Positions 1-7,492 of a stretch of DNA of 45,982 nucleotides are shown here, piece after piece. Position 1 is the stretch's first letter, and every line of letters starts with the position of its first letter. Made by a program: the position numbers and the translations under genes. Location of the stretch: assembly GCA_009784685.1 (NCBI GenBank), contig WRBF01000010.1, positions 1 to 45,982 of the forward strand, in the 5' to 3' direction. Below the pieces are notes generated by a model. The model saw only the letters and a list, made by a program, of their open reading frames with translations. It did no database searches and was not told where the DNA came from. Origin of the DNA: Defluviitaleaceae bacterium. GTDB lineage: Bacteria; Bacillota; Clostridia; Lachnospirales; WRBF01.

Positions 1-1
1 A

Positions 2-97
2 AGGATGTTAATTGAATCAATTCGCTGTCATATCAGCATTGACGACATCATAAATGCGCTCAAATTTTATCAAAACAACAAGAAAAATGTAAAATAA
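2..97 (+). CDS. 3' end of a gene cut by the left window edge (uncertain)
   Basis: An open frame enters from the left edge and stops at TAA 95-97. It would encode about 31 C-terminal residues ending in a lysine/asparagine-rich tail (KFYQNNKKNVK). There is no recognisable domain. It reads like an ordinary hydrophilic C-terminus, but 31 codons is short enough to be chance. It lies just upstream of the promoter at 125-153, which fits the end of a preceding transcription unit. Confidence 0.3.
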   Translation, partial: RMLIESIRCHISIDDIINALKFYQNNKKNVK

Positions 98-124
98 AAC
101 TTAACGAGAAAATAAAAAGCTGTC

Positions 125-153
125 TTGACTTCAATAACTACTTATGGTAAAAT
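125..153 (+). promoter_or_regulatory. Sigma-A type promoter for the ssb operon
   Basis: A -35 box TTGACT (125-130) is followed by a 17-nt spacer and a -10 box TAAAAT (148-153). Transcription would start near 160, leaving a leader of about 250 nt before ssb. Spacing is ideal and each box has one mismatch to consensus. Seen by eye only. Confidence 0.6.
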
Positions 154-411
154 TAGGATATTAAAATTTCGGATTATAGATGTAGTATCGGATTGCACGT
201 TTGCAAACGGATGTTATAAACAAACGCCGTATTGCTTGGAATTACTGACATGCTTAACGTAAGTCTGTCAAAGTGCCTTGTATCCGGTATTTTTTTATTT
301 TCTGGATTTGGCGGGAATAGACTCAAAATCACAAAAATGTGGTTTTGGCTGTTCCTGCTTTTTTTATTGTCCAAAAACTAGAAAAATCATATTAAAAGGG
401 AGGTCATTTTT
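154..411 (+). other. Long untranslated leader upstream of ssb
   Basis: About 250 nt separate the predicted promoter from ssb and hold no credible ORF. They contain a perfect 12-bp palindrome CGTTTGCAAACG (198-209), with a second CAAACG at 221-226 that could pair alternatively with the left half. There is a hairpin at about 246-270 (arms TGACA/TGTCA and CTTA/TAAG) followed by a T-rich stretch at about 290-300, and a 9-bp hairpin around 327-348 (AAAATCACA/TGTGGTTTT). These could be an operator and an attenuator-like leader. I do not recognise a known riboswitch class. Confidence 0.35.
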
Positions 412-846
412 ATGATGACAATTACAGGCTTCGGGAGAATCACAAAGGATCTTGAACTCAAGAAAGGTAAAGAAAGCGGCTGTGTTTATGTAAACTTCAG
501 CCTTGCAGTCAACGAGGTTATAAGCGGCAAGCAAAAGGTTACGTACTATGAATGTACAGCCTTTGGCACAGAAGCTGAACGTCTTGTTAATGCAAAAGCG
601 AAGAAAGGCTCTGTGATTCAAGTTACAGGAAAGCTTGGAACTTCAGAGTTTACCCGTGATAACGGTCAATTGGGATATAGCCTAAAAATCAACGTACATG
701 CATGGAGTTATATTCCGAACGGTAAAAAAGATACTGATAGCAGCAAAGACACAAACAATAGTAATGGGCAAACCCCAGATCAAAGCACTGATGAGCATCA
801 TGAAGATGCAGGTGATACAACCTGTCTTGATGATGAGCCGTTCTAG
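412..846 (+). CDS. ssb: Single-stranded DNA-binding protein (SSB)
   Basis: Single-OB-fold SSB of 144 residues, typical in length for small accessory or phage-type SSBs. The N-terminal ~105 residues show the family pattern: an early ITGFGRITKD strand, VNFSLAVNE, a YYECTAFG core and a KGSVIQVTGKL strand. A Ser/Asn/Gln-rich disordered linker follows, and the protein ends in an acidic tip DDEPF, the usual SSB docking peptide for replication and repair partners. The strong Shine-Dalgarno GGGAGG sits at 400-405. Two ATGs are adjacent (412 and 415), so the true start may be one codon later. It is first in the unit that includes the RNA polymerase-like gene and is probably an element-encoded SSB rather than the housekeeping copy. 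The family call is firm and the element origin is inferred. Confidence 0.9.
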   Translation: MMTITGFGRITKDLELKKGKESGCVYVNFSLAVNEVISGKQKVTYYECTAFGTEAERLVNAKAKKGSVIQVTGKLGTSEFTRDNGQLGYSLKINVHAWSYIPNGKKDTDSSKDTNNSNGQTPDQSTDEHHEDAGDTTCLDDEPF

Positions 847-942
847 AAATCTGCTGAGGTAAAAGTTACAGCATGAAGACAAGGGAGGCAATGAGGACTA
901 ATCCTTGTTGTTTCCCTTTCTTATTTGAGAGGCGGTTATGTT

Positions 943-1620
943 ATGTGGATTGCTATTATGGGTTTTCTCACTGCGGCTTTGATATTTTTCAGTCATACGG
1001 TTATGCAAAAGAGTAAACTCAAAAGAGCCAAGAACAAAGAAGATTTGGCTTTAAAAGGTATCGCATCGGGTATAGGTGATCGGCTATATGCTGCGCATCC
1101 GGATTCTAAGTGGAGATGGGTATGCCGACCTATTAGCTTTGCCGTAAACGGTGGCATTGCCCGGATCGAGGTTATCTACCCATCAGGCAAACAGCAGTTT
1201 ATCGACGTTTGCTTATCCGCAAGTAATTACATGGCGTTGCATTTCTTGAATGTAACCCCGCTAACGGATGCGGATATTGAAGTTTCTAATAATACGCCGG
1301 AAGCTGCTGAACTAGCCGAAATTCCAGAAACAAGCACAAAACTATATGACAAGGAAAGTGTTGTCAGTTGGTACAACATAATTCTGATAGGCACTTTAAC
1401 CACATTAATTAACGACCTTCACACACAAGGTAAGGTCTGTATTGAAATCGGTCAAGATGGAAAAGCAGTTGTGGAAGAGGGCGGCAGCATTAACGTTGTC
1501 TATGATTTCGGTGAAATGCCTGATATGTCCTTATGGGAGTATATCACAGAAAAACTGGGTTCGGCAGGTTTGTTTGCCGAAATCAGGGGAGAACATTGCA
1601 TCTTTATTTCTTGGGCATAG
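943..1620 (+). CDS. Membrane-anchored protein of unknown function
   Basis: About 225 residues starting at ATG 943. An upstream in-frame TTG (925) is possible, but the Shine-Dalgarno AGAGGCGG at 928-935 is correctly placed for 943. Residues ~2-20 form one hydrophobic helix (WIAIMGFLTAALIFF), followed by a basic KSKLKRAKNK stretch, so the protein is probably anchored by its N-terminus with the rest in the cytoplasm. The soluble part has alternating beta-type segments and two tryptophan-rich spots (KWRWVCRP; VVSWYNI) with no motif I can assign. It sits between ssb and the RNA polymerase-like gene on the same strand, so they are probably co-transcribed. I do not recognise the family. Confidence 0.75.
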   Translation: MWIAIMGFLTAALIFFSHTVMQKSKLKRAKNKEDLALKGIASGIGDRLYAAHPDSKWRWVCRPISFAVNGGIARIEVIYPSGKQQFIDVCLSASNYMALHFLNVTPLTDADIEVSNNTPEAAELAEIPETSTKLYDKESVVSWYNIILIGTLTTLINDLHTQGKVCIEIGQDGKAVVEEGGSINVVYDFGEMPDMSLWEYITEKLGSAGLFAEIRGEHCIFISWA

Positions 1621-1695
1621 CCCGAGATACACGGGAGGTTGGATTAAGCATAAGCCCTGATCTCCGCAAGGAGCAGGCAGCTTGTGGAGGTTACA

Positions 1696-4600
1696 ATGGC
1701 GAAGAAAAAAATGAAAATGTATCAGACATTTAAGGCCGAGATCTTCAATCCTATAGTTGTAAACGGCGAAGAAGTTCCTGTAATAAATATTGTAGGAAAC
1801 CATTTGGTTATAAATGACGAGTGCTGTGATTTGCGTACTATCGCTGATAGATATGATCCTGAAACAAAAACGATTACGTCATCTGTTGTGGATTGTATCT
1901 CCGGCACTGAATCTGTTATGGCTATGCATTATGGCAGAGAGTATTATGTTATCAATCCACTTTTAGACATAGAAACGGTGCATAATACCCTCTATGATTT
2001 CATCACAGTGGATTGCACAGGCGGTAATGATGCTGACCCGGAAGTGAAAAAGGTAAAAGAGATGTTATGCTTTGACGGGCTGTATATGCCATTATCTAAA
2101 CTTATGGATATCGGTTATATACCCCATAACGAAGCAGAGATTGTGGAACTTGCGGGTAAGAAATATGTACGTTACCGTGCTGCCATGCAAAGTTCATCTG
2201 AAAACAGGCAGTGTAAATTGACAATGACTACTTATGAGTGGGAAAGCTTTGCAAAGACTGTCAGCGGTGATGCACGGTATCTATATGAGCCGACACAAAC
2301 AGCACATAAGGCTATCGCCAGGCAAGGCTTGGGTAAAACTAACGGAAATATAGTAGAAGATTTTAAGTTCACTTTTGCCGCAGTGCCTGATTTAGAAACT
2401 AATATTTCATTTTCTGCGCGCTGTTATAATGATTCTAAAAACGAAACAACAGAAGAAACCATCACTGTAAAAAAAGTTGCCACAGACGGCTGTGGATTTA
2501 TAACACCGTCAAAAGCCCGTGAGCTTACAGAAAGGCTTGGTTTATCTTACCTGCCATCTGCTTTTCAAATACGTTACGGGCAGATTAAAGGTATCCTTAT
2601 AGTTTTTGATTTCCATAAATACAGCCAAGGCACGATTAAAGAGGACATCTTATTTACCGAATCCATGCGTAAATCTGAATTTGATGTAAACAAAGCACAG
2701 TTTCTTGTGGCAAATGTGAGCAAACCGCTGCGCAGTTATACGGAATTCAATTATCAAATGTTCACTACGCTTAATAGCAGCTTATCATTTGATGATATAT
2801 TACCGTATGTGGAAGATATAAAAGATTATATGGAAAAAGCATTATCCGGTCCGGAGGCTGCCCTTAAATTCCTTGGTATCCTTTCCGATATTTCCGATTT
2901 TGAAGGAGATGATGATAATGACCATAATTGTGTGGATAAGGTATCGGCTGTAATACAGGCTAATCCGCAGTTGTCAATGAATATCAGGTGGATAAAGCAA
3001 TCCATCAAACGTAAGATTGACCTTGTATCAAAGAAGATGCTGTTTGGTAAGATTCCTATGCCGCATTCCAGTGTCAGTATAATGGCACCGGATCCGTTGG
3101 CGTACTTCAACCGTCTTCGGGTATATAAGGACGGCAGTTATGGGTTCGCTGATAATGATAATGCTGATATTGATAACGGCAGATTGATTGTGACCGCACA
3201 TAATCAATCAAGAGAACTTGCTGCCGGTGAGTTTAGGTACGGTGATTATGAAGGTGAGCTGTTAGCAACACGAAACCCTCTCACACATCGGGCTCAAATT
3301 CGCAAGCTGCAATGTGTAAACCACAAAAGCAGTGCGCATTGGTACAAATACCTCGGGCAGGTAACTATTTTCAATGCACATGATGAAACATTGCTTGGTA
3401 TGGGCGGCGCGGATCATGATGGCGATATGTGTATCAATACTAAACTGTTTACTGATAAGTTTAGGCAGGCAGATTATATCATTTACAATGCCAACGACAC
3501 AGGTGATAAAGCCGAGAAAGTTGTCTTAACTGAAAAAGTAGTGCAACGGGGGATTCTGGCTAATCTGCAACAGAATATGTTGGGTATCATATGTAATATT
3601 AATACCCGCTGTCTGGAGCTGATGAACGACCCGGAAGCATTGCGTAAGCTTGTGCTGCTTGCAGGATATACGGAAAACAGGAGCTTTGATATCAAAGACA
3701 TCCCGCAAATGCCGTACAAGCCAAAGTTTTTGGATATGCCTACAGCTACAGCCTACTTGGAAAGGTTAAACCATCAGCTAACTACTTTATCAGAGCTAGA
3801 GGTTGACCGCCCCAAAACCGGCTATGTTAACCGATTTTGTGCCAACCAACAGGAGTATACGTTACCGTTTTCGCCTTATTGGTTCATCAAAATCAAGAAC
3901 CAATTGGGTAAATTCCAAAACCAACCGGATGAAGCTCTTTACCAAAATAAGATTGGCGAGCCTGTACGGGCATTATCCAAAAGCTATAATAACGGTAAGA
4001 TAGCCAAGATGATAACCGATACGCTCAAGTCCGGCAGCAGAGGTAATCAAAAATGGGTTCAGCGCACAATCGAGATGATGACCGATGGCGAAACCATTAT
4101 GGCAAATATCCGGCGTTTTGTTCAAGAGCAGATATTATATATGGAGATAGACGCTAATAGCTGTTTCTCCATAGTAGAGTCGATAAAAGCTGCATCAATC
4201 TTAGATATGGACGAAGTAGAACGCATAATGGATGCTGTTCGTGCTGTGTATAAAGCATACTGCCGAGACATTGCAGGCAACATCCGTGCGATGAACGAAG
4301 GGTTTTCAAGTCAGGACGATTTTAATAATTCATTGGAAAACATCATTAACATCAGCGATGATGCGCTTAGAGCCATATCTACCGATAGGGCTGCGCTTGC
4401 ATATGCGGCATATGTGCTGTCTATAGAAAACGGCTACGGTTCGCAAAGTTTCCCGTTCTTAACGCTACCGGACGGTATGGTTGCACTGCTGGACGATGTT
4501 AAAACAGCAGACTACTACGAGATCAACCTATGCAAGGAAGTTCCTCGTTATCTTGCACAGCTGCTTGATCAAGCAGCCCATATCATCGTCTATAACAGAA

Positions 4601-5124
4601 GATGCAGGCTGCCCGAGAGCGTAGACCCCGGCAAGACTTATTTTGGTGATGTGGCGTTAACCAATGGGAGCTATGAAGTTTACCGTGACTTAAAAGGCGG
4701 TATTTCGTTAATTATTCCCAAGATTCCATCCAAGGATAGGCTTAACATGCTGCCTTTTAAAGACAGTGCTGAGTTTAGCCTAAAGGTCAGTTATAAAGCA
4801 TCGGAACTATTGCCGGAGAACCAAAACGGCGAATATGTAACACAGCTTATGGCTGACGGGACAGTCACGTTCAAAGAAACTACAATGACAGGTAACATGC
4901 AATACTGTGTTTATGTGGATGATATTTGGGTTGGTACTGTGTTTGACGATAAAGCTAATGGCTGGGTACTGCGCAAAGAGATAGTTAAATCTTTGCTTGG
5001 AAAAGACTATTCTTTGCTAAATATACTGCGTACAGGTGCTAAAACTAATTCCAATTCGTTTACGACAGGCACAGGTAGGCTGCGTACCGCACAAATACTG
5101 ACATTCACAGGCAAAGCCTGTTAA
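1696..5124 (+). CDS. Single-subunit RNA polymerase of the YonO/QDE-1 (RdRP-like) superfamily
   Basis: 1142 residues from ATG 1696, which has GGAGG 5 nt upstream; the longer GTG at 1684 overlaps that ribosome site. Three motifs of the double-psi-beta-barrel polymerases related to eukaryotic RdRPs and SPbeta YonO occur in the right order. They are RNPLTH (R526-H531) followed by QIRKLQCVN, then GGADHDGDM with the metal-binding aspartates of DxDGD at 573/575/577, then VDRPKTG at 703-709. In the family the last block is a conserved VD.PKTG stretch. The N-terminal ~400 residues and C-terminal ~350 are not recognised. The likely role is DNA-templated (or RNA-templated) RNA synthesis, perhaps transcribing a mobile element, which is inferred. 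The stop codon lies inside the downstream structured repeat. Unlike cellular RNAP, no second large subunit is present. An unrelated protein with a chance DHDGD is unlikely given all three motifs. Confidence 0.85.
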   Translation: MAKKKMKMYQTFKAEIFNPIVVNGEEVPVINIVGNHLVINDECCDLRTIADRYDPETKTITSSVVDCISGTESVMAMHYGREYYVINPLLDIETVHNTLYDFITVDCTGGNDADPEVKKVKEMLCFDGLYMPLSKLMDIGYIPHNEAEIVELAGKKYVRYRAAMQSSSENRQCKLTMTTYEWESFAKTVSGDARYLYEPTQTAHKAIARQGLGKTNGNIVEDFKFTFAAVPDLETNISFSARCYNDSKNETTEETITVKKVATDGCGFITPSKARELTERLGLSYLPSAFQIRYGQIKGILIVFDFHKYSQGTIKEDILFTESMRKSEFDVNKAQFLVANVSKPLRSYTEFNYQMFTTLNSSLSFDDILPYVEDIKDYMEKALSGPEAALKFLGILSDISDFEGDDDNDHNCVDKVSAVIQANPQLSMNIRWIKQSIKRKIDLVSKKMLFGKIPMPHSSVSIMAPDPLAYFNRLRVYKDGSYGFADNDNADIDNGRLIVTAHNQSRELAAGEFRYGDYEGELLATRNPLTHRAQIRKLQCVNHKSSAHWYKYLGQVTIFNAHDETLLGMGGADHDGDMCINTKLFTDKFRQADYIIYNANDTGDKAEKVVLTEKVVQRGILANLQQNMLGIICNINTRCLELMNDPEALRKLVLLAGYTENRSFDIKDIPQMPYKPKFLDMPTATAYLERLNHQLTTLSELEVDRPKTGYVNRFCANQQEYTLPFSPYWFIKIKNQLGKFQNQPDEALYQNKIGEPVRALSKSYNNGKIAKMITDTLKSGSRGNQKWVQRTIEMMTDGETIMANIRRFVQEQILYMEIDANSCFSIVESIKAASILDMDEVERIMDAVRAVYKAYCRDIAGNIRAMNEGFSSQDDFNNSLENIINISDDALRAISTDRAALAYAAYVLSIENGYGSQSFPFLTLPDGMVALLDDVKTADYYEINLCKEVPRYLAQLLDQAAHIIVYNRRCRLPESVDPGKTYFGDVALTNGSYEVYRDLKGGISLIIPKIPSKDRLNMLPFKDSAEFSLKVSYKASELLPENQNGEYVTQLMADGTVTFKETTMTGNMQYCVYVDDIWVGTVFDDKANGWVLRKEIVKSLLGKDYSLLNILRTGAKTNSNSFTTGTGRLRTAQILTFTGKAC

Positions 5125-5238
5125 GTAAAGATTGTCGGTTGCTGTGCCGGATCAGGCAGCAATTACCCGTGTAAATAATTTAGAAATTCAAGATTAGCCT
5201 TTGAGCAAGTGCATAGCACTTTACTCAAAGGCTTTTTT
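5107..5238 (+). repeat. Structured 3'-UTR element, copy A
   Basis: About 130 bp that recur at 6848-6972. The order of parts is a short hairpin CAGGC-AAA-GCCTG (5108-5120, overlapping the last codons of the RNA polymerase-like gene), a conserved single-stranded block TAAGTAAAGATT, a stem GTTGCTG/CAGCAAT enclosing TGCCGGATCAGG, then CCCGTGTAA, a variable spacer and a terminator hairpin. Identity with copy B is high across the first ~70 bp and in the terminator's inner hairpin. It is not a class I can name. Confidence 0.75.
5197..5238 (+). terminator. Rho-independent terminator after the RNA polymerase-like gene
   Basis: Outer stem GCCTTTGAG/CTCAAAGGC (9 bp) stacked on an inner stem AGTGC/GCACT with an ATA loop, followed by six T residues. 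It forms the 3' part of repeat copy A. Confidence 0.85.
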
Positions 5239-5562
5239 GGTTGCCGCAAATAGCCTTGCAATATCAAAATAGTTTTATGTATATTTATTTTTAGCTAAGC
5301 TATTAATGTATTTATGATTAAAAATGTTTCCAAATCATTGCAATTATAGTTGACAGATGTTATTATGTATTACAAATATTACCAGTTGGATTCAGGGCTT
5401 TGTTAAGCGAAAAATCCAAAAGAAACATTTAAAAAACTGAGCTTATTGTCTCTGTACATAATTAATTGATGATTTGGCAAAAGAGCTCAAAGAAAAATGG
5501 TTTTAAAAAGCAGTAACAAGCTAATAAAATTCAGTAGATATCTTTAAAGGAGGTCACTAAAA
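5239..5562 (+). other. AT-rich intergenic stretch with a probable promoter for the DUF3798-type gene
   Basis: No convincing ORF. A perfect -35 TTGACA lies at 5350-5355; the matching -10 is unclear (candidates TACAAA at 5371 or AAATAT at 5374). An imperfect inverted repeat with arms TTGGATT/AATCCAA lies around 5386-5420. The 3' end carries a strong Shine-Dalgarno AAAGGAGG (5546-5553) for the next gene. Confidence 0.4.
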
Positions 5563-6843
5563 ATGTATAAAAAGATACTCAGCTTGTTGATAGTCGGTGT
5601 TTTGAATTTAGGGCTTATTGCTTGCGCCGGAGGCAGCGAACCGCCTGTTGAGCCAACGTTGGCACCTATAATTGAGTTGCCTGTTGTTCAGCCGGAACCT
5701 GAACCGGAGTTTGAGGGTAGGTTTCCGGGAAAGGTTGCAATTGTTACAGGTGACATTAACATGGGTTACGAGTTCTATTCCGCTAGGTATACTATAGATA
5801 TGCTAGGTCTTGGTGAAGATTATGCAATCCACCGAGTGTGGCCGATTATGTTTGTGCAAGAAGGCGATAGGATGATCGAAATTCTTGAAGAAATAGCATC
5901 TGACCCAGATGTTAAAGTCTTGGTTATCAACCAAGCAGTTATTCACACTAATGCCGCTGTTGATAGAGTTCGTGAACTTCGAGGTGATGATATTTTTATT
6001 GTGTATGCACAAGCAGCAGAAGATTCATTGGAGGTCGCCGCAAGAGCAAATTTGCTCTTAAACATAGACCTGATGAATGGTTATCAATTTGGATCTAGAT
6101 TGGTTCACCAAGCAATTGCTATGGGAGCAGAAACGATTGTGCATTATTCTTTTCCAAGGCATATGTCCGTACCATTACTTGCTATGCGCCGTGATGTTAT
6201 GAGGGAAACTGCTGAGGCAAATGGTATTACGTTTGTTGAGCTTGTTGCCCCTGATCCAATGGGTGATGCTGGTATGCCTGGTACTCAAAGACATATAACG
6301 GAAGATTTACCTAGACAGGTAGAAATTCTTGGTGTAAATACTGCATTCTTTGGTACTAATTGCGGGATGCAAATTCCAATGATTGAGCAAGTAGTTGCCA
6401 CAGGCGCTATTTATCCATCGCCTTGCTGCCCATCTCCTTATCATGGATTTCCGACTGCTTTGGGGATAGCCTCTCACGTTCCTACAGGTGAAGTTGACGA
6501 GGAAGGTTGGGAGATTCTGCGTATGCATACACTCCAGGAAGCAGTTGAAAAGATACGAAGCGAAATAGCCAGAAGAGGCGCATCAGGTAGACTATCAACC
6601 TGGCCTGTGCCTGCAGGTATGTTGTGGACATATGCCGGAGCTTTTTATGGAATAGAGTGGATGCTTGGTAACGTTCCTCAAGAGCATGGTGTCATTGACA
6701 TGGATGTGCTTACAAGTGTTATGGAGGATTATATATATATGATGTCCGGCGAAAGGCTTGGTGTTCATCTTGAGCCTCTTGATTTCCAAGGAGAAGTTAT
6801 TCCGCATTATATTTTGGGCACATTGGATTACCTAGTGTTTTAG
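5563..6843 (+). CDS. Lipoprotein of the DUF3798 type (periplasmic-binding-protein-like)
   Basis: 426 residues. The signal peptide ends in the lipobox LIAC with Cys21, and a proline/glutamate-rich tether (~residues 26-50) leads into the folded domain, so the protein should be anchored outside the membrane. The domain starts KVAIVTGDINMGYE and contains DVKVLVINQAV and a cysteine-rich GAIYPSPCCPSPYHGFP segment. This resembles the DUF3798 family of type-1 periplasmic-binding-fold lipoproteins, whose ligand is unknown to me. No ABC permease or ATPase is next to it, so a transport role is not supported here. The gene has AAAGGAGG upstream and is followed by copy B of the structured repeat. The family call is from memory of the pattern. 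Confidence 0.7.
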   Translation: MYKKILSLLIVGVLNLGLIACAGGSEPPVEPTLAPIIELPVVQPEPEPEFEGRFPGKVAIVTGDINMGYEFYSARYTIDMLGLGEDYAIHRVWPIMFVQEGDRMIEILEEIASDPDVKVLVINQAVIHTNAAVDRVRELRGDDIFIVYAQAAEDSLEVAARANLLLNIDLMNGYQFGSRLVHQAIAMGAETIVHYSFPRHMSVPLLAMRRDVMRETAEANGITFVELVAPDPMGDAGMPGTQRHITEDLPRQVEILGVNTAFFGTNCGMQIPMIEQVVATGAIYPSPCCPSPYHGFPTALGIASHVPTGEVDEEGWEILRMHTLQEAVEKIRSEIARRGASGRLSTWPVPAGMLWTYAGAFYGIEWMLGNVPQEHGVIDMDVLTSVMEDYIYMMSGERLGVHLEPLDFQGEVIPHYILGTLDYLVF

Positions 6844-6847
6844 TTAT

Positions 6848-6972
6848 ACAGGCAAAGCCTGCTAAGTAAAGATTACCGGTTGCTGTGCCGGATCAAGCAG
6901 CAATCGCCCGTGTAAGCAAGTTGCAAAATTAGTCCCGAGCGAGTGCATAGCACTTTGCTTTGGGACTTTTTT
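6848..6972 (+). repeat. Structured 3'-UTR element, copy B
   Basis: Second copy of the element at 5107-5238, beginning 5 nt after the stop of the DUF3798-type gene. It shares the CAGGC-AAA-GCCTG hairpin, TAAGTAAAGATT, the GTTGCTG/CAGCAAT stem, CCCGTGTAA and the AGTGCATAGCACTTT inner hairpin. The spacer is shorter, and the outer terminator stem is different in sequence but still paired. Confidence 0.75.
6931..6972 (+). terminator. Rho-independent terminator after the DUF3798-type gene
   Basis: Outer stem AGTCCCGAGC paired with GCTTTGGGACT (one bulged T), inner stem AGTGC/GCACT, then six T residues. It is the same design as the terminator at 5197-5238 with compensatory base changes. Confidence 0.85.
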
Positions 6973-7396
6973 GTTTTCCGTAAATTTAATGGAAGGAAGT
7001 GTTGAAAATGAGGATATCAAAAAGGCAGCGATCGATTATCCAACGCAGTGGGTAGCGCAAAGAATGTTTGAAAGTCTACTGATAGACGGGTTGCATCTAA
7101 ATTTTGGTATTTTTTACATATGTCCTTTACTATGGAATAATTGCTTTTACGGATATTCACTTATATTTAGATAATATCGATGGTAATGAGGATGAAGAGG
7201 ATCGTGCTAGGCGCAGACGAAGAATTTTCCGTGGGCATTGCGGTTTTAGAGGTTACGGCGGCACAGGCAAGGGTGGTTATGGTGGGGGCTATAGCGGCGG
7301 TCACGGAGGTTTTGGCGGGTAGGGGTGTAGAGGAATTAAAAGTAAAGATGCTATTTTGTTATTTGAGTTAGCATCAAAAATTAAGTTTTTTTGGCA
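6973..7396 (+). other. Intergenic stretch with short broken reading frames
   Basis: After the terminator, a Shine-Dalgarno-like GGAAGGA (6991) precedes ATG 7008, but that frame stops after 15 codons. Downstream frames are short and shift relative to one another (see the entry at 7104-7322). The arrangement looks like a decayed gene or a chance stretch. Nothing else was recognised. Confidence 0.3.
7104..7322 (+). pseudogene. Short Arg/Gly-rich reading frame, possible gene remnant
   Basis: 72 codons from a TTG with no good ribosome site. The translation has a hydrophobic stretch (~residues 3-20), an acidic patch NEDEED, a run of five arginines and a tail of Gly/Tyr/Phe/His repeats (GGYGGGYSGGHGGFGG). 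Such glycine-rich tails end several membrane-anchored families, so this may be the 3' end of a decayed gene. The tail also raises the chance that it is simply low-complexity DNA. Confidence 0.25.
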
Positions 7397-7425
7397 TTGC
7401 GCCTATCGACAAAATCTGCTACAAT
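7397..7425 (+). promoter_or_regulatory. Probable promoter of the S41-peptidase gene
   Basis: A weak -35 TTGCGC (7397-7402), a 17-nt spacer and a good -10 TACAAT (7420-7425). The start codon is about 65 nt downstream. A second AT-rich -10-like site (TATAAT, around 7450) offers an alternative. Confidence 0.4.
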
Positions 7426-7492
7426 ATGATAATGTATAAAAACTTGATATAATATAGTTGTGCTTGACTATAAAATTCATGAGGAGATCGTT

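Noticed and set aside
1684-1695. GTG 1684 as the start of the RNA polymerase-like protein
   Set aside because: The GTG overlaps the GGAGG ribosome site that serves ATG 1696.
5107-6972. Repeat copies as a c-di-GMP-I (GEMM) riboswitch
   Set aside because: The CAAAGCC and TAA bits look superficially like GEMM, but the P1b arm and the tetraloop receptor are missing, and the element sits 3' of genes next to a terminator instead of in a 5' leader.
5107-6972. Repeat copies as integron attC sites
   Set aside because: They follow gene ends as attC sites do, but lack the paired RYYYAAC/GTTRRRY core sites at their borders, and no integron integrase is visible.
6973-7174. Plus-strand 66-codon frame after the copy B terminator
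   Set aside because: It starts inside the terminator T-tract region, has no ribosome site for its first start and carries no domain; the only good ribosome site leads to a 15-codon frame.
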